A program made the position numbers and the translations under genes. This document shows positions 1 to 5,770 of a DNA stretch of 8,653 nucleotides, one piece after another; position 1 is the first letter of the stretch, and each line of letters starts with the position of its first letter. Source of the DNA: Rickettsia typhi. GTDB taxonomy: Bacteria; Pseudomonadota; Alphaproteobacteria; Rickettsiales; UBA1997. The notes below the pieces were generated by a model that worked only from the letters and a program-made list of their open reading frames with translations, had not been told where the DNA came from and searched no databases. The DNA lies in the NCBI GenBank assembly GCA_945888585.1, contig CAMDAI010000044.1, positions 1-8,653 on the forward strand. The letters run 5' to 3'.

Positions 1-1315
1 TCAAGTGCCATTACCAAAATTTTCTAGAGTTTTAGCAATGCCAAAATCTCCTAAAGTTGGTGGAGACAAATTAATTACTTTTTCAATTACTGAGCAAGTT
101 CCTTTAAAAGATGTATTAATGGAATTAGGGCGTGTTGCAAAAATTGATGTTGATATTGATCCAGCAATTGATGGAACTGTAATTATCAGTGCTAAGGATC
201 GCCCTTTAATTGAGGTTATTGATCGTATCTGTGAAATGGGTGGTATTAGATATACCTATAAGGATGGTATTTTGAATTTTGAAAATGATGATCCATATGC
301 CAAGCATTATATTGTTGATTATTTATCAACTGGTCAATTATGGGGAGAGGTTCAGACAAATGTAACCGCCATTTTAGGTGCTGATGCAAGTAATTCCATT
401 TCAATTAATAAAACTGCTGGAATTATGACTATTTATGCCGATTCTAAGCAGCATAAAGATATTGATTTATACCTGAAAGAAGTTCAAAAGAATGCGTCAG
501 CTCAGGTTTTAATTGAGGCTAAAATAGTTGAGGTTACCTTAAGTGATGAGTATAAAACTGGTATTGATTGGTCTTGGACAGCTAAAAATGGAGTTGATGT
601 ATTAAAAACTTCTGGTGGTTTTAGTTCAGCCAGTCCAGTTACATTAGTTCTTGGTGATGCTAAGAGATTTTTTCATGGAAGCTTGAATGCTTCAATTAGT
701 GCTTTGGAAACTTTTGGAACAGTTCGTGGAATTTCAAGTCCTAGGGTGACTGCAATGAATAATCAAGATGCTAAATTAGATTTTACTAGTGATGTGGTTT
801 ATTTTAACGTTCAGTCAATAGTAAATAATTTAACTGGTCCAACTGGTGGTACTAATCCCCAGACAACTACAACATCAACGCCAGTTACAATATCTCAAGG
901 TATTACTCTTAATATTTCTCCTTCGATTAATCTTAAAACTAAAGAAATTACCCTTAATGTTAAACCTGTATTATCAAAGCTTAATGGTTTCGCAGATGAT
1001 CCAGTTAACAAGGGAAATAAGGTTCCTCAGATGGTAAAAAGAACATTAGATACTACAGCTAAAATCCAAGATGAAGAAGTTCTGGTTATTGGTGGATTAA
1101 TGTCTGATGATTCTAGTGTTAATGAGACTGGGGTTCCATTTTTAAATAGAATTCCTATTTTAGGATATTTATTTAAAAGCAATAGCCAAACATCTAGAGT
1201 GACAGAAACTGTAATTTTTATTAAGGCCACTATAATTAATAGCGGTAATGCTACTTCTAAGTCTGATCGAGACTTTCATGATAAATTTGATCTTAATCCT
1301 AAGCCATATCTTTAG
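1..1315 (+). CDS. Secretin, MshL/PilQ type (5' partial)
   Basis: Outer-membrane secretin, the ring channel through which type IV or MSHA-type pili, or type II secretion substrates, leave the cell. The frame is open to the left edge, and the GTG at 5 is preceded by an in-frame CAA, so the true start, signal peptide and any peptidoglycan-binding part lie outside. Numbering from that GTG: residues about 22-92 form an STN/N0-like fold (FSITEQVPLKDVLMEL, then a beta-rich stretch). An N1-like domain spans about 100-162. The secretin core begins at VLIEAKIVEVTL (168-179) and includes the GISSPRVTAMNNQ region (242-254). The signature VPFLNRIPILGYLF sits at 377-390. A Thr-rich insert (about 279-296) interrupts the beta-domain. 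The layout is closest to MshL-like secretins. It heads a compact gene group with a permease 7 nt downstream. Family call is firm; the exact system served is inference. Confidence 0.9.
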   Translation, partial: QVPLPKFSRVLAMPKSPKVGGDKLITFSITEQVPLKDVLMELGRVAKIDVDIDPAIDGTVIISAKDRPLIEVIDRICEMGGIRYTYKDGILNFENDDPYAKHYIVDYLSTGQLWGEVQTNVTAILGADASNSISINKTAGIMTIYADSKQHKDIDLYLKEVQKNASAQVLIEAKIVEVTLSDEYKTGIDWSWTAKNGVDVLKTSGGFSSASPVTLVLGDAKRFFHGSLNASISALETFGTVRGISSPRVTAMNNQDAKLDFTSDVVYFNVQSIVNNLTGPTGGTNPQTTTTSTPVTISQGITLNISPSINLKTKEITLNVKPVLSKLNGFADDPVNKGNKVPQMVKRTLDTTAKIQDEEVLVIGGLMSDDSSVNETGVPFLNRIPILGYLFKSNSQTSRVTETVIFIKATIINSGNATSKSDRDFHDKFDLNPKPYL

Positions 1316-1322
1316 ATAATTT

Positions 1323-2087
1323 ATGTATTCAATTTTTAAATATATATTTTTAACAGCGATTAGAGATTGGTTATATGTTGGCCTTTTTTTGTTACTCTTA
1401 GCGGCATTTGGAATATCAATTGTTTTGGGTGGAACCGCTTTGGTGGAAAGAAATCCAATGACAACATCTTATATTGCTGGTGCTGGTCGAATGATTTTTG
1501 CAATAGGAATGATTTTATTTGTATGTTTTCATATACGCAGGTCGTTTGATAATAAAGAAGTTGAATTTATTTTATCAAAATCAATTTCCAGACATAAATT
1601 TATTTTTGCATATTTGCTTGGTTTTAGTCTGGTTGCTTCGATAGTTTTAGTTATAATAATAGTGCCATTATTTTTTATTCAATCGGGCGGATTTGGATTG
1701 TTTTATTGGGCTTTAAGTTTGTTTTTAGAAATAATAATATTAATTTCTTTTGCCACCTTAGCGTCTTTAATTTTAAGAAGTGCAATTTCATCAGTATTGG
1801 CTTCGCTTGGTTTTTATATGATTTCCAGAATGATGGGATTTTTTGTATTAACTATAAAATTACCAGAATCTTTCAGAGATTTATCAACTTCTGATGAAGT
1901 TATGAAATCATTATTAAAAGTTCTATCGGTAGTTTTTCCTCGCTTAGATTTGTTTGCTAATAGTGAGTGGTTGGTTTATGGAATAGTTGATTTTTCCAAT
2001 ATAAAATTAATTATTATTCAGTCTTTAATTTATATTCCTCTTATGATTTTTATGTCTTTCTACGATTTTAATAATAAGCAGTTTTAG
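1323..2087 (+). CDS. ABC-2-type transporter permease
   Basis: Polytopic inner-membrane protein of 254 residues with six likely helices at about 17-38, 52-70, 96-118, 126-150, 154-178 and 227-247. The loop after helix 2 (EVEFILSKSISRHKFIFAYL, 79-98) matches the cytoplasmic coupling segment of ABC-2/NosY-like permeases, and the FPRLDLF stretch (205-211) before the last helix is also typical of that group. No signal peptide and no ATPase domain are present, so a separate ATP-binding subunit is needed; none lies in the window. The ATG is the first codon after the secretin stop (7-nt gap) and has no clear Shine-Dalgarno sequence, so translation is probably coupled. Being next to a secretin, it may be the permease of a pilus-associated ABC transporter such as Myxococcus PilI. 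The permease call rests on topology and local motifs; the pilus role is inference. Confidence 0.68.
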   Translation: MYSIFKYIFLTAIRDWLYVGLFLLLLAAFGISIVLGGTALVERNPMTTSYIAGAGRMIFAIGMILFVCFHIRRSFDNKEVEFILSKSISRHKFIFAYLLGFSLVASIVLVIIIVPLFFIQSGGFGLFYWALSLFLEIIILISFATLASLILRSAISSVLASLGFYMISRMMGFFVLTIKLPESFRDLSTSDEVMKSLLKVLSVVFPRLDLFANSEWLVYGIVDFSNIKLIIIQSLIYIPLMIFMSFYDFNNKQF

Positions 2088-2089
2088 TT

Positions 2090-2851
2090 GTGAATATAAC
2101 CAGAATATCTTTTTATCAAAACTCTTCACGAATTTTTTTCTTTATTTTCTTTTTGTTGTTTTTTATTCAGTTTGGTTTTTGGTTTAAAACTGAAAGTATA
2201 AAGCCAACAGTAGATATTGTACCGGAAGTCCCTAATAAATATGCAGTTGAGGCTCTTTCCCTTGGGGATAAGCAGTTTTATTTTCGGTTTTTAGCAATTA
2301 AATTGCAAAATGCTGGCGATAGTTTTGGTCGTTTTACAGCACTTCAGAAGTATGATTATAGTAAGTTATATCAATGGTTTACTATGCTAGATGGATTAGA
2401 TAAGCAATCCAGATTTGTTCCGTCGCTTGCTGCTTATTATTTTTCTCAGACACAAAAAAAAGAAGATAATCGATATATTGTACAATATTTGGATGAGCAT
2501 TCTTCTGCAGATATTGATCATAATTGGTGGTGGTTATTCCAAGCTACAATGATTGCCAAATCAAGTTTGAAAGATAAAAAATTGGCTTTAGATCTGGCTT
2601 ATAAAATGAGTCAAAATAATGTTAAAGAAGCTCCAATTTGGACTAAACAAATGCCGGCTTTTATTCATGCTGAGCTTGGTGAAGATTGTTCTGCATTTTC
2701 AGTAATTAATCAAATTTTAAAAGAAAATGAAGCTGGAGTTAGAGAAATTAAGCCAGAAGAGCTTGATTTTATGCGTTATTTTATTAAAAATCGTTTAGAT
2801 GGCTTACAGGAGAAGAAATTTGATCCAAGGAAGTGTAAAAATAAAAAATGA
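2090..2851 (+). CDS. Unrecognised membrane-anchored protein
   Basis: 253-residue protein that I do not recognise. One very hydrophobic, Phe-rich segment (about 14-32) follows a short N-terminus with Arg5 and Arg14 and probably anchors the protein with the rest in the periplasm. The soluble part is mostly helical and rich in aromatic residues (EALSLGDKQFYFRFLAIKL at 54-72, YDYSKLYQWFTMLDGLD at 88-104, a WWW triplet at 146-148), in an arrangement that could be TPR-like repeats. The C-terminus is Lys-rich. The start is GTG: an in-frame TAA lies at 2075-2077 and GTG is the only start codon between it and the anchor. It begins 2 nt after the permease stop and overlaps nadC by 4 nt. By position it could be the accessory subunit of the adjacent ABC transporter, like Myxococcus PilG; that is inference, not similarity I can show. 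Confidence 0.75.
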   Translation: MNITRISFYQNSSRIFFFIFFLLFFIQFGFWFKTESIKPTVDIVPEVPNKYAVEALSLGDKQFYFRFLAIKLQNAGDSFGRFTALQKYDYSKLYQWFTMLDGLDKQSRFVPSLAAYYFSQTQKKEDNRYIVQYLDEHSSADIDHNWWWLFQATMIAKSSLKDKKLALDLAYKMSQNNVKEAPIWTKQMPAFIHAELGEDCSAFSVINQILKENEAGVREIKPEELDFMRYFIKNRLDGLQEKKFDPRKCKNKK

Positions 2852-3708
2852 GTTGGCAAAAAATCGATCAAGTTAAAATAAAAAAAATTATTAATGATGC
2901 TTTAGATGAAGATCTGAACGGTCTTGGTGATGTAACCTCCAATCTTACTATTCCTGAAAATAAAAAAATAAAATTTCAAATAGTTACTCGTGAAAAGTTG
3001 GTTTTGTGTGGTGTTGATGTGGTTATGATGGTTTTTAATGAGGTGTCCAGAAGATTTAATAATGGTAATGAATTAAAGATAAAAAGATATTTTATTGATG
3101 GTAAAATTTTACCAAAAAATAGCATTATTATCTCAGGATTATGGAATGCCAGATTGGTTTTTGTTGCTGAAAGAGTGGCATTAAATTTAATTCAACATTT
3201 AAGTGGTATTGCTTCTGAAACCAGAAAATATGTGGATTTGGTTGCTAATAAAAAAACAAAAATTTTAGATACCAGAAAAACTATTCCGAATCTTAGAATT
3301 TTACAAAAATATGCAGTTAAAGTTGGTGGTGGAAAAAATCATCGTATGGGTCTTTATGATGCAGTTCTAATCAAAGATAATCACATTGCAGCAGCAGGTG
3401 GTGTTGAAAATGCTGTTATTCTGGCTAGAAAAGCTAAAATGGTAATTGAAATTGAATGTGACAATCTTGCTCAAGTTGCGGAAGCAATCAATGCTAAGGC
3501 TGATATTATCATGTTGGATAATATGAGTTTGATGCAAATTAAGAAAGCGGCAAAATTAATTGGGAATAAAGCAAAAATTGAAGTTTCTGGCGGAATTAAT
3601 TTAAAAAAAATTAAAGCAATTTCTAAAACTGGGGTTGATTATATTTCAGTTGGAGCTTTAACTCATTCGGTAAAAGCTGTTGATATTGGTTTAGACATAA
3701 TTTCATGA
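2848..3708 (+). CDS. nadC: Quinolinate phosphoribosyltransferase (decarboxylating)
   Basis: Converts quinolinate and PRPP to nicotinate mononucleotide, CO2 and PPi, the step at which de novo NAD synthesis joins the common pathway. The 286 residues are full length for the family. The N-terminal domain carries EDLNGLGDVTSNLT (21-34). The barrel shows the expected active-site blocks: ER (108-109), DTRKTIPNLR (141-150), KVGGGKNHRMGLYDAVLIKDN (158-178; contains H165, R166 and K176), IEIE (200-203), MLDN (222-225) and the phosphate-binding SGGIN and SVGALTHS segments (247-251, 267-274). The conserved Arg, Lys, His, Glu and Asp positions are all present, so it should be active. Its ATG overlaps the preceding stop as ATGA, and the next gene overlaps its own stop the same way. 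nadA and nadB are not nearby, so quinolinate must come from genes elsewhere or from import. Confidence 0.97.
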   Translation: MSWQKIDQVKIKKIINDALDEDLNGLGDVTSNLTIPENKKIKFQIVTREKLVLCGVDVVMMVFNEVSRRFNNGNELKIKRYFIDGKILPKNSIIISGLWNARLVFVAERVALNLIQHLSGIASETRKYVDLVANKKTKILDTRKTIPNLRILQKYAVKVGGGKNHRMGLYDAVLIKDNHIAAAGGVENAVILARKAKMVIEIECDNLAQVAEAINAKADIIMLDNMSLMQIKKAAKLIGNKAKIEVSGGINLKKIKAISKTGVDYISVGALTHSVKAVDIGLDIIS

Positions 3709-4397
3709 TAATAAAGCAAGCATTTATTTTAGCGGCAGGAAGAGGTGAGCGTATGAAACCTCTGACTGATTATTTACCAAAACCTTTGGTTAAAATTGCC
3801 GGCATATCAATGTTGGATCGTGTTATTCAAAAAGTTTCCGCCCTAGCAAAAATTGAGAAAATTGTAGTAAATGCTTACTATTTGAGTGAAATGATTGAAA
3901 CTCATTTAAAAGCCTTAAATGATAGTAAAATTATTCTTTCAAAAGAAACTGAAAAGTTAGAAACCGGTGGTGGATTATTGAAAGCAATGCAATTTTTTAA
4001 CCCAAATGAGCCAATTCTTTTAATTAATAGTGATGTAGTTTGGCAAGATGAAAATAACGAAGTACTAGATAAAATCATTAATGCTTTTGATATAAATGAA
4101 GACTCTATTTTGTTAGGATTGAAACCAAAGCATGAATTTTTAGGTTATTATGCCAGAGGAGATTTCAATTTTCAAAATGGTAAATTAAATAAGCCAGAAA
4201 TTTACGACAGTTTAAGTCATGTTTTTGTGGGAATTCAAATAATTCATCCGAAAATTCTTCAGAATTGTCCAAAACCACCATTCTCAATGAATCATTTTTA
4301 TAAAAATTTGGAAAATGTTAAAGGTGTAGAATTGTCGGGAAAATTTTTTCATGTTGGTGATATTCCATCGATTACTTTGACGGAGCAATATTTTTAG
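3705..4397 (+). CDS. MurU-like sugar-phosphate nucleotidyltransferase
   Basis: 230-residue nucleotidyltransferase of the GT-A-like NTP_transferase family. The nucleotide-binding signature FILAAGRGERMKPLT lies at 7-21, followed by LPKPLVKIAG (24-33) with the conserved Lys26. ETGGGL (86-91) and the metal-binding NSD (108-110) follow, and HVGDI (216-220) supplies the second acidic site. No left-handed beta-helix domain is present, so it is not GlmU. The length and the ETGGG motif fit N-acetylmuramate-1-phosphate uridylyltransferase (MurU), which recycles cell-wall sugar to UDP-MurNAc; mannose-1-phosphate guanylyltransferase or HddC-like enzymes are alternatives. The usual partner kinase AmgK is not adjacent. 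The gene overlaps nadC by 4 nt (ATGA) and is the last of its operon, ending 20 nt before the 3' end of a tRNA gene on the other strand. Family call is firm; the substrate is uncertain. Confidence 0.82.
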   Translation: MIIKQAFILAAGRGERMKPLTDYLPKPLVKIAGISMLDRVIQKVSALAKIEKIVVNAYYLSEMIETHLKALNDSKIILSKETEKLETGGGLLKAMQFFNPNEPILLINSDVVWQDENNEVLDKIINAFDINEDSILLGLKPKHEFLGYYARGDFNFQNGKLNKPEIYDSLSHVFVGIQIIHPKILQNCPKPPFSMNHFYKNLENVKGVELSGKFFHVGDIPSITLTEQYF

Positions 4398-4417
4398 TAG
4401 TTATACTGAGTTATAGA

Positions 4418-4494
4418 TGGTGAGCCCGAGACGATTCGAACGTCCGACCCACAGCTTAGAAGGCTGTTGCTCTATCCAGCTGAGCTACGGGCTC
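4418..4494 (-). tRNA. tRNA-Arg (anticodon UCU)
   Basis: Read on the minus strand, the 77-nt gene folds as a full cloverleaf. The acceptor stem GAGCCCG pairs with CGGGCTC, and the D stem is GCTC/GAGC. The anticodon stem is ACAGC/GCTGT around the loop CTTCTAA, which puts anticodon TCT at plus-strand 4458-4460. The T arm is GGACG-TTCGAAT-CGTCT with one G-U pair. The discriminator is A, and CCA is encoded (plus 4418-4420). It decodes AGA, the Arg codon used heavily in this AT-rich window. It lies convergent to the preceding operon and divergent from rpsB. Confidence 0.97.
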
Positions 4495-4501
4495 GTATTA
4501 A

Positions 4502-4517
4502 TTCAGTAAAAACTGAA
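4502..4517 (-). other. Small hairpin in tRNA-Arg leader
   Basis: TTCAGT and ACTGAA form a perfect 6-bp inverted repeat with an AAAA (minus strand TTTT) loop, ending 7 nt before the mature 5' end of the tRNA. In the precursor transcript it would form a hairpin next to the RNase P cleavage site. A role in processing is inference, and the stem is only moderately stable. Confidence 0.4.
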
Positions 4518-4526
4518 AGGAGGGCT

Positions 4527-4556
4527 TATCTAATATCAACCTCTTTAAAAAATCAA
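4527..4556 (-). promoter_or_regulatory. Candidate sigma70-like promoter for tRNA-Arg
   Basis: On the minus strand, a -35-like TTGATT (plus 4551-4556) lies 18 nt from a -10-like TAGATA (plus 4527-4532). AGCCCTCC follows immediately, a GC-rich discriminator of the kind seen at stable-RNA promoters under stringent control. The predicted start is roughly 25 nt upstream of the tRNA. The match is imperfect and the background AT-rich. Confidence 0.35.
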
Positions 4557-4575
4557 GAAAAATATCAAACAGAGC

Positions 4576-4605
4576 TTGCAAAATAAGTATTAATACTTAA
4601 ATTTA
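4576..4605 (+). promoter_or_regulatory. Candidate promoter for rpsB-tsf
   Basis: TTGCAA (4576-4581) is followed after 18 nt by AATTTA (4600-4605), or after 16 nt by TAAATT (4598-4603), and then by the GC-rich AGCCCCG. A-rich sequence upstream (about 4546-4564) could act as an UP element. Spacing and discriminator resemble the divergent tRNA promoter candidate. Neither -10 is a good consensus match. Initiation here would give an rpsB leader of roughly 110 nt. Confidence 0.25.
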
Positions 4606-4607
4606 AG
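4584..4607. repeat. Two overlapping perfect palindromes
   Basis: TAAGTATTAATACTTA (4584-4599) is a perfect 16-bp palindrome, and CTTAAATTTAAG (4596-4607) is a perfect 12-bp palindrome overlapping it by 4 bp. Together they fill the region between the divergent tRNA and rpsB promoter candidates and overlap the possible rpsB -10. Perfect dyads of this size could be operators for a dimeric DNA-binding protein. AT-rich DNA yields palindromes easily, so function is unproven. Confidence 0.45.
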
Positions 4608-4612
4608 CCCCG

Positions 4613-4631
4613 TTTTCTAGTGTTTAGAAAA
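4613..4631 (+). other. Weak stem-loop in rpsB leader
   Basis: TTTTCTA (4613-4619) and TAGAAAA (4625-4631) pair over 7 bp around a 5-nt loop, about 95 nt upstream of the rpsB ATG. The stem has a single G-C pair, so it is weak. The rest of the 231-bp gap down to 4725 shows no Shine-Dalgarno sequence and no convincing further structure. An S2-binding autoregulatory leader could be here, but I cannot identify one. Confidence 0.25.
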
Positions 4632-4725
4632 TATTAAATCTCGATATTGGCTAATTTAAGTGTCATTTGGTTTTCAATCCATTGATTAAATCCTTTATCT
4701 TCGTCGTAACTTAAATAAATAAAAT

Positions 4726-5703
4726 ATGTCTACTCAAAATTTTGATTTGCCTCAATTTACCATAAGACAATTACTTGAAGCAGGCGTTCATTTTGGTCAT
4801 AAAACCATGCGTCGCAATCCAAAAATGTCTAAATATATTTATGGTGCTAAAAATGGCTTAAGCATAATTGATCTTGGTCAAACTGCCAATTTACTTCATA
4901 ATGCTCTAAAAACTGCTAAGGAAGTTGCCAAAAATAATGGAAGAATTTTATTTGTTTCTACTAAAAAACAAGCCTTTGATGCCGTTTCTGAATCCGCCAA
5001 AAGATGTGGACAATATTATGTGAACGATCGTTGGTTGGGTGGAATGTTAACTAATTGGAAAACTGTTTCTGGTTCAATTAAAACTCTAAGAAAAATCGAA
5101 GATCAATTATCTAATGATGAGCTTGGTTTAAATAAAAAAGAAAGATTGGTTCTAGAGAGGCAATTGGGTAAATTAGAAATGGCTCTTGGTGGTATCAAAA
5201 ATATGGGTGGATACCCAGATTTGGTATTCATTATCGATACCAATAGAGAAAATCTTGCAATTGCTGAAGCTAAGAAACTAGGAGTTCCAATTATGGCAAT
5301 TCTTGATAGTAACTCTAACCCGGATGGAATTTTATATCCAATTCCAGGAAATGATGATTCTATCAAGGCAATTAAGTTATATTGCCGTTTATTATCTGAT
5401 GCTATTCTTGCTGGAATCAAAGAAAATATGGCTTTATCTGGTGTTGATGTAAGCAAGTTAGAAAATATTGCTGATATTGAGGCTATTACTAAAAAAGATG
5501 ATAAAAAGGCTAAAGATTTTACTAAAAGACCATTTAAAAAAGAAGTTGTAGAAGTAAAAGAATCTCTGGAAGAATCTGAAAGTAAAGTAGAAGAAAAAAC
5601 TACAAATTTTAAAAATATTGCCAAAAAAGCTCCAGCTAAAAAACCAGTTGTGTCTAAAAAGACTTTCAATACTGGAAAGAAGCCAGCTCCAAAAAAGAAA
5701 TAA
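4726..5703 (+). CDS. rpsB: 30S ribosomal protein S2
   Basis: Small-subunit protein that joins late in assembly and helps hold S1. The core is complete: FTIRQLLEAGVHFGH (11-25), the RRNPKMSKYIYG region (29-40), VNDRWLGGMLTNW (99-111), GGYPDLVFIIDT (161-172) and the PIPGNDDSIKAI segment (205-215). At 325 residues it exceeds the roughly 240 of E. coli S2. The extra 70-90 residues form a charged, low-complexity tail, acidic around 280-290 and then Lys/Pro/Ala-rich to the end (APAKKP, KKPAPKKK). Alphaproteobacterial S2 proteins often carry such extensions. The ATG has no Shine-Dalgarno sequence, only A/T-rich DNA, so initiation may depend on S1 or on low structure. It opens the rpsB-tsf-pyrH-frr-uppS cluster. 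Confidence 0.98.
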   Translation: MSTQNFDLPQFTIRQLLEAGVHFGHKTMRRNPKMSKYIYGAKNGLSIIDLGQTANLLHNALKTAKEVAKNNGRILFVSTKKQAFDAVSESAKRCGQYYVNDRWLGGMLTNWKTVSGSIKTLRKIEDQLSNDELGLNKKERLVLERQLGKLEMALGGIKNMGGYPDLVFIIDTNRENLAIAEAKKLGVPIMAILDSNSNPDGILYPIPGNDDSIKAIKLYCRLLSDAILAGIKENMALSGVDVSKLENIADIEAITKKDDKKAKDFTKRPFKKEVVEVKESLEESESKVEEKTTNFKNIAKKAPAKKPVVSKKTFNTGKKPAPKKK

Positions 5704-5708
5704 CTAAA

Positions 5709-5736
5709 ACTGTCCTCTTAAATCTAAGGGGACGGT
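5709..5736 (+). terminator. Strong hairpin between rpsB and tsf (possible attenuator)
   Basis: Bases 5709-5720 pair with 5725-5736 in a continuous 12-bp stem with two G-U pairs and a 4-nt AATC loop, beginning 5 nt after the rpsB stop. The following sequence (AATATTCAACTAAAATAAA) lacks a U-tract, so this is not a standard intrinsic terminator. It may partly terminate transcription, mark a processing site or protect the rpsB mRNA 3' end, letting S2 and EF-Ts be made in different amounts. In E. coli a partial terminator is known between the same two genes. Confidence 0.55.
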
Positions 5737-5760
5737 AATATTCAACTAAAATAAAAATTA

Positions 5761-5765
5761 AGAGG
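5761..5765 (+). promoter_or_regulatory. Ribosome binding site of tsf
   Basis: AGAGG lies 5 nt before the tsf ATG and can pair with the 16S anti-Shine-Dalgarno sequence. It fixes the start at 5771 and contrasts with rpsB and pyrH, which lack such a site. Confidence 0.7.
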
Positions 5766-5770
5766 TTAAA

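Noticed and set aside
5..7. GTG at 5 as the true start of the secretin
   Set aside because: The frame is open to the left edge with an in-frame CAA before it, and the protein from this GTG has no signal peptide, which a secretin needs. The gene is most likely cut by the window edge.
846..1230. Short alternative-frame and antisense ORFs inside the secretin gene
   Set aside because: They overlap the conserved secretin core and have low-complexity Leu/Ser/Ile-rich translations typical of shadow frames.
4399..4415. AGTTATA direct repeat, two copies 3 nt apart, beside the tRNA 3' end
   Set aside because: A 7-nt repeat in AT-rich DNA is expected by chance, and there is no matching copy, integrase or other sign of an attachment site.
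5103..5669. 188-codon open frame antisense to rpsB
   Set aside because: It is the mirror of the S2 coding frame in Lys-rich DNA; the translation is Ser/Leu/Phe-rich and matches nothing I recognise, while the plus strand has unmistakable S2 motifs.
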